A stretch of DNA of 64,000 bases from contig NZ_FNDJ01000002.1 of NCBI RefSeq assembly GCF_900099965.1, positions 124,001-188,000 of the forward strand. Reading direction: 5' to 3'. A program made the position numbers and the translations under genes. Of this stretch, positions 63,365 through 64,000 are shown piece by piece. Under the pieces are notes generated by a model that searched no databases, was not told the DNA's origin, and saw only the letters and a program-made list of their open reading frames with translations. The number at the start of each line of letters is the position of its first letter. Positions within the stretch are counted from its first letter, which is position 1. The DNA comes from Nonomuraea jiangxiensis. GTDB lineage: Bacteria; Actinomycetota; Actinomycetes; Streptosporangiales; Streptosporangiaceae.

Positions 63365-64000
63365 GTGAAACGGCAACAGGATGAGGCGGTTCTGGGTCGT
63401 CGTGTCGCTCCGCCGCCACCCCCGGACCGGCGCGCGCCCATGCCGCGGCGCATCCCGCTGACCCCCCTGGGCTGGGTCAGCGTGGGGCTGACGCTCCTGC
63501 TGGTGCTGATCTCGCTCGGGGGCTACGGGTACTACCGCTACGTCGAGAGCGGCATCGAACGCGAGCACATCAACGCCGGCCCCACCCGCCCGCCGGAGAC
63601 CGGCGCGCTCAACGTGCTGCTCGTCGGCTCCGACTCCCGCGAGGGCGACAACAAGCAGTACGGCCCCAAGTCCGTGGGCCTGGGGGAGCGCACCGACACG
63701 ATCATGCTCCTGCACATCTCCCCGAACCGGGACAAGGCCACCATGATCAGCTTCCCGCGCGACTCTATGGTCATGCTGCCCCAGTGCGAGACCAGGACCG
63801 GCGGTGTGCTCCCCGGCGGCCTGCGGCAGATCAACTCCGCCTTCAACGACGGCGGTATCAACTGCACGATCCGGACCCTCGAGTCTCTCACCAACATCAA
63901 GATCGACCACTTCGTGAAGGTGGACTTCACCGGCTTCAAGGGCATCATCGACGCCCTCGACGGCATCGAGATCTGCCTGCCCAAGCCGGTCAACGACCCC
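63365..64000 (+). CDS. LytR-CpsA-Psr (LCP) cell-wall ligase, 3' end beyond window
   Basis: The first 212 codons are present. A cytoplasmic Pro-rich N-terminus and one membrane helix (GWVSVGLTLLLVLISLGGYG) are followed by the start of the LCP domain (LNVLLVGSDSREG, RTDTIMLLHI, ATMISFPRDSMV, KIDHFVKVDFTGF). LCP enzymes attach teichoic-acid-like or arabinogalactan polymers to peptidoglycan. GTG 63365 is the likely start, with GAGGGG before it; an ATG at 63344 is possible. Confidence 0.9.
   Translation, partial: MKRQQDEAVLGRRVAPPPPPDRRAPMPRRIPLTPLGWVSVGLTLLLVLISLGGYGYYRYVESGIEREHINAGPTRPPETGALNVLLVGSDSREGDNKQYGPKSVGLGERTDTIMLLHISPNRDKATMISFPRDSMVMLPQCETRTGGVLPGGLRQINSAFNDGGINCTIRTLESLTNIKIDHFVKVDFTGFKGIIDALDGIEICLPKPVNDP

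Overview
This window comes from a very GC-rich actinobacterium, most likely a filamentous actinomycete of the Streptosporangiaceae/Nonomuraea type. That placement is inferred from GTG starts, codon bias, DUF6879 and DUF1707 proteins, DHA2 exporters, an SSI-type protease inhibitor, a CebR/CelR-type operator and a Pnkp-Hen1 pair. No rRNA, tRNA, CRISPR array or replication origin was seen.

Bases 1-20600 are a plastic region in which working operons lie among gene fossils. It opens with a frameshifted histidine kinase and a ChrB-N/DUF1232 pair. Next come a Tn3 transposase tail abutting a beheaded SDR gene, a truncated NUDIX gene, and a VOC protein. An AtuA/DUF4387/MFS operon and its GntR regulator follow, with the same 10-bp palindrome in front of both promoters. 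Further on are two serine-recombinase remnants, a dihydrofolate-reductase-like gene, a TetR/quinone-reductase pair, a complete IS110-family element, a LysR fragment, a complete-looking group II intron with its maturase, an ArsR-type regulator and a frameshifted DHA2 exporter.

Bases 20600-32540 look like stable chromosome: a TrmA/RlmCD-type RNA methyltransferase, a secreted CAP protein, a Mug-type DNA glycosylase, the RNA-repair pair Hen1 and Pnkp, an F420-type luciferase-like oxidoreductase, a GH18-like secreted protein lacking its catalytic glutamate, and an operon of histidine kinase, pseudo-histidine kinase and response regulator.

Bases 32541-38630 carry a five-gene family-5 (oligopeptide-type) ABC importer. 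Upstream lies a perfect TGGGAGCGCTCCCA box, the known CebR/CelR operator, so the likely cargo is a cello-oligosaccharide rather than a peptide.

Bases 38640-48460 hold a DUF6879 protein, a DUF1707/PadR pair, a YdjM-like membrane protein, aconitase behind a duplicated regulatory motif, a MazEF-like pair, a TSUP permease, an ankyrin-repeat protein and a VOC protein.

Bases 48600-53160 form a XylFGH-like sugar ABC importer with a ROK repressor. Bases 53160-64000 carry two tandem secreted zinc metallopeptidases, dxs, an APC permease, an SSI-type inhibitor with an unusual reactive site, a FadA/FadB-type beta-oxidation operon, a membrane protein and the start of an LCP cell-wall transferase gene cut by the window end.
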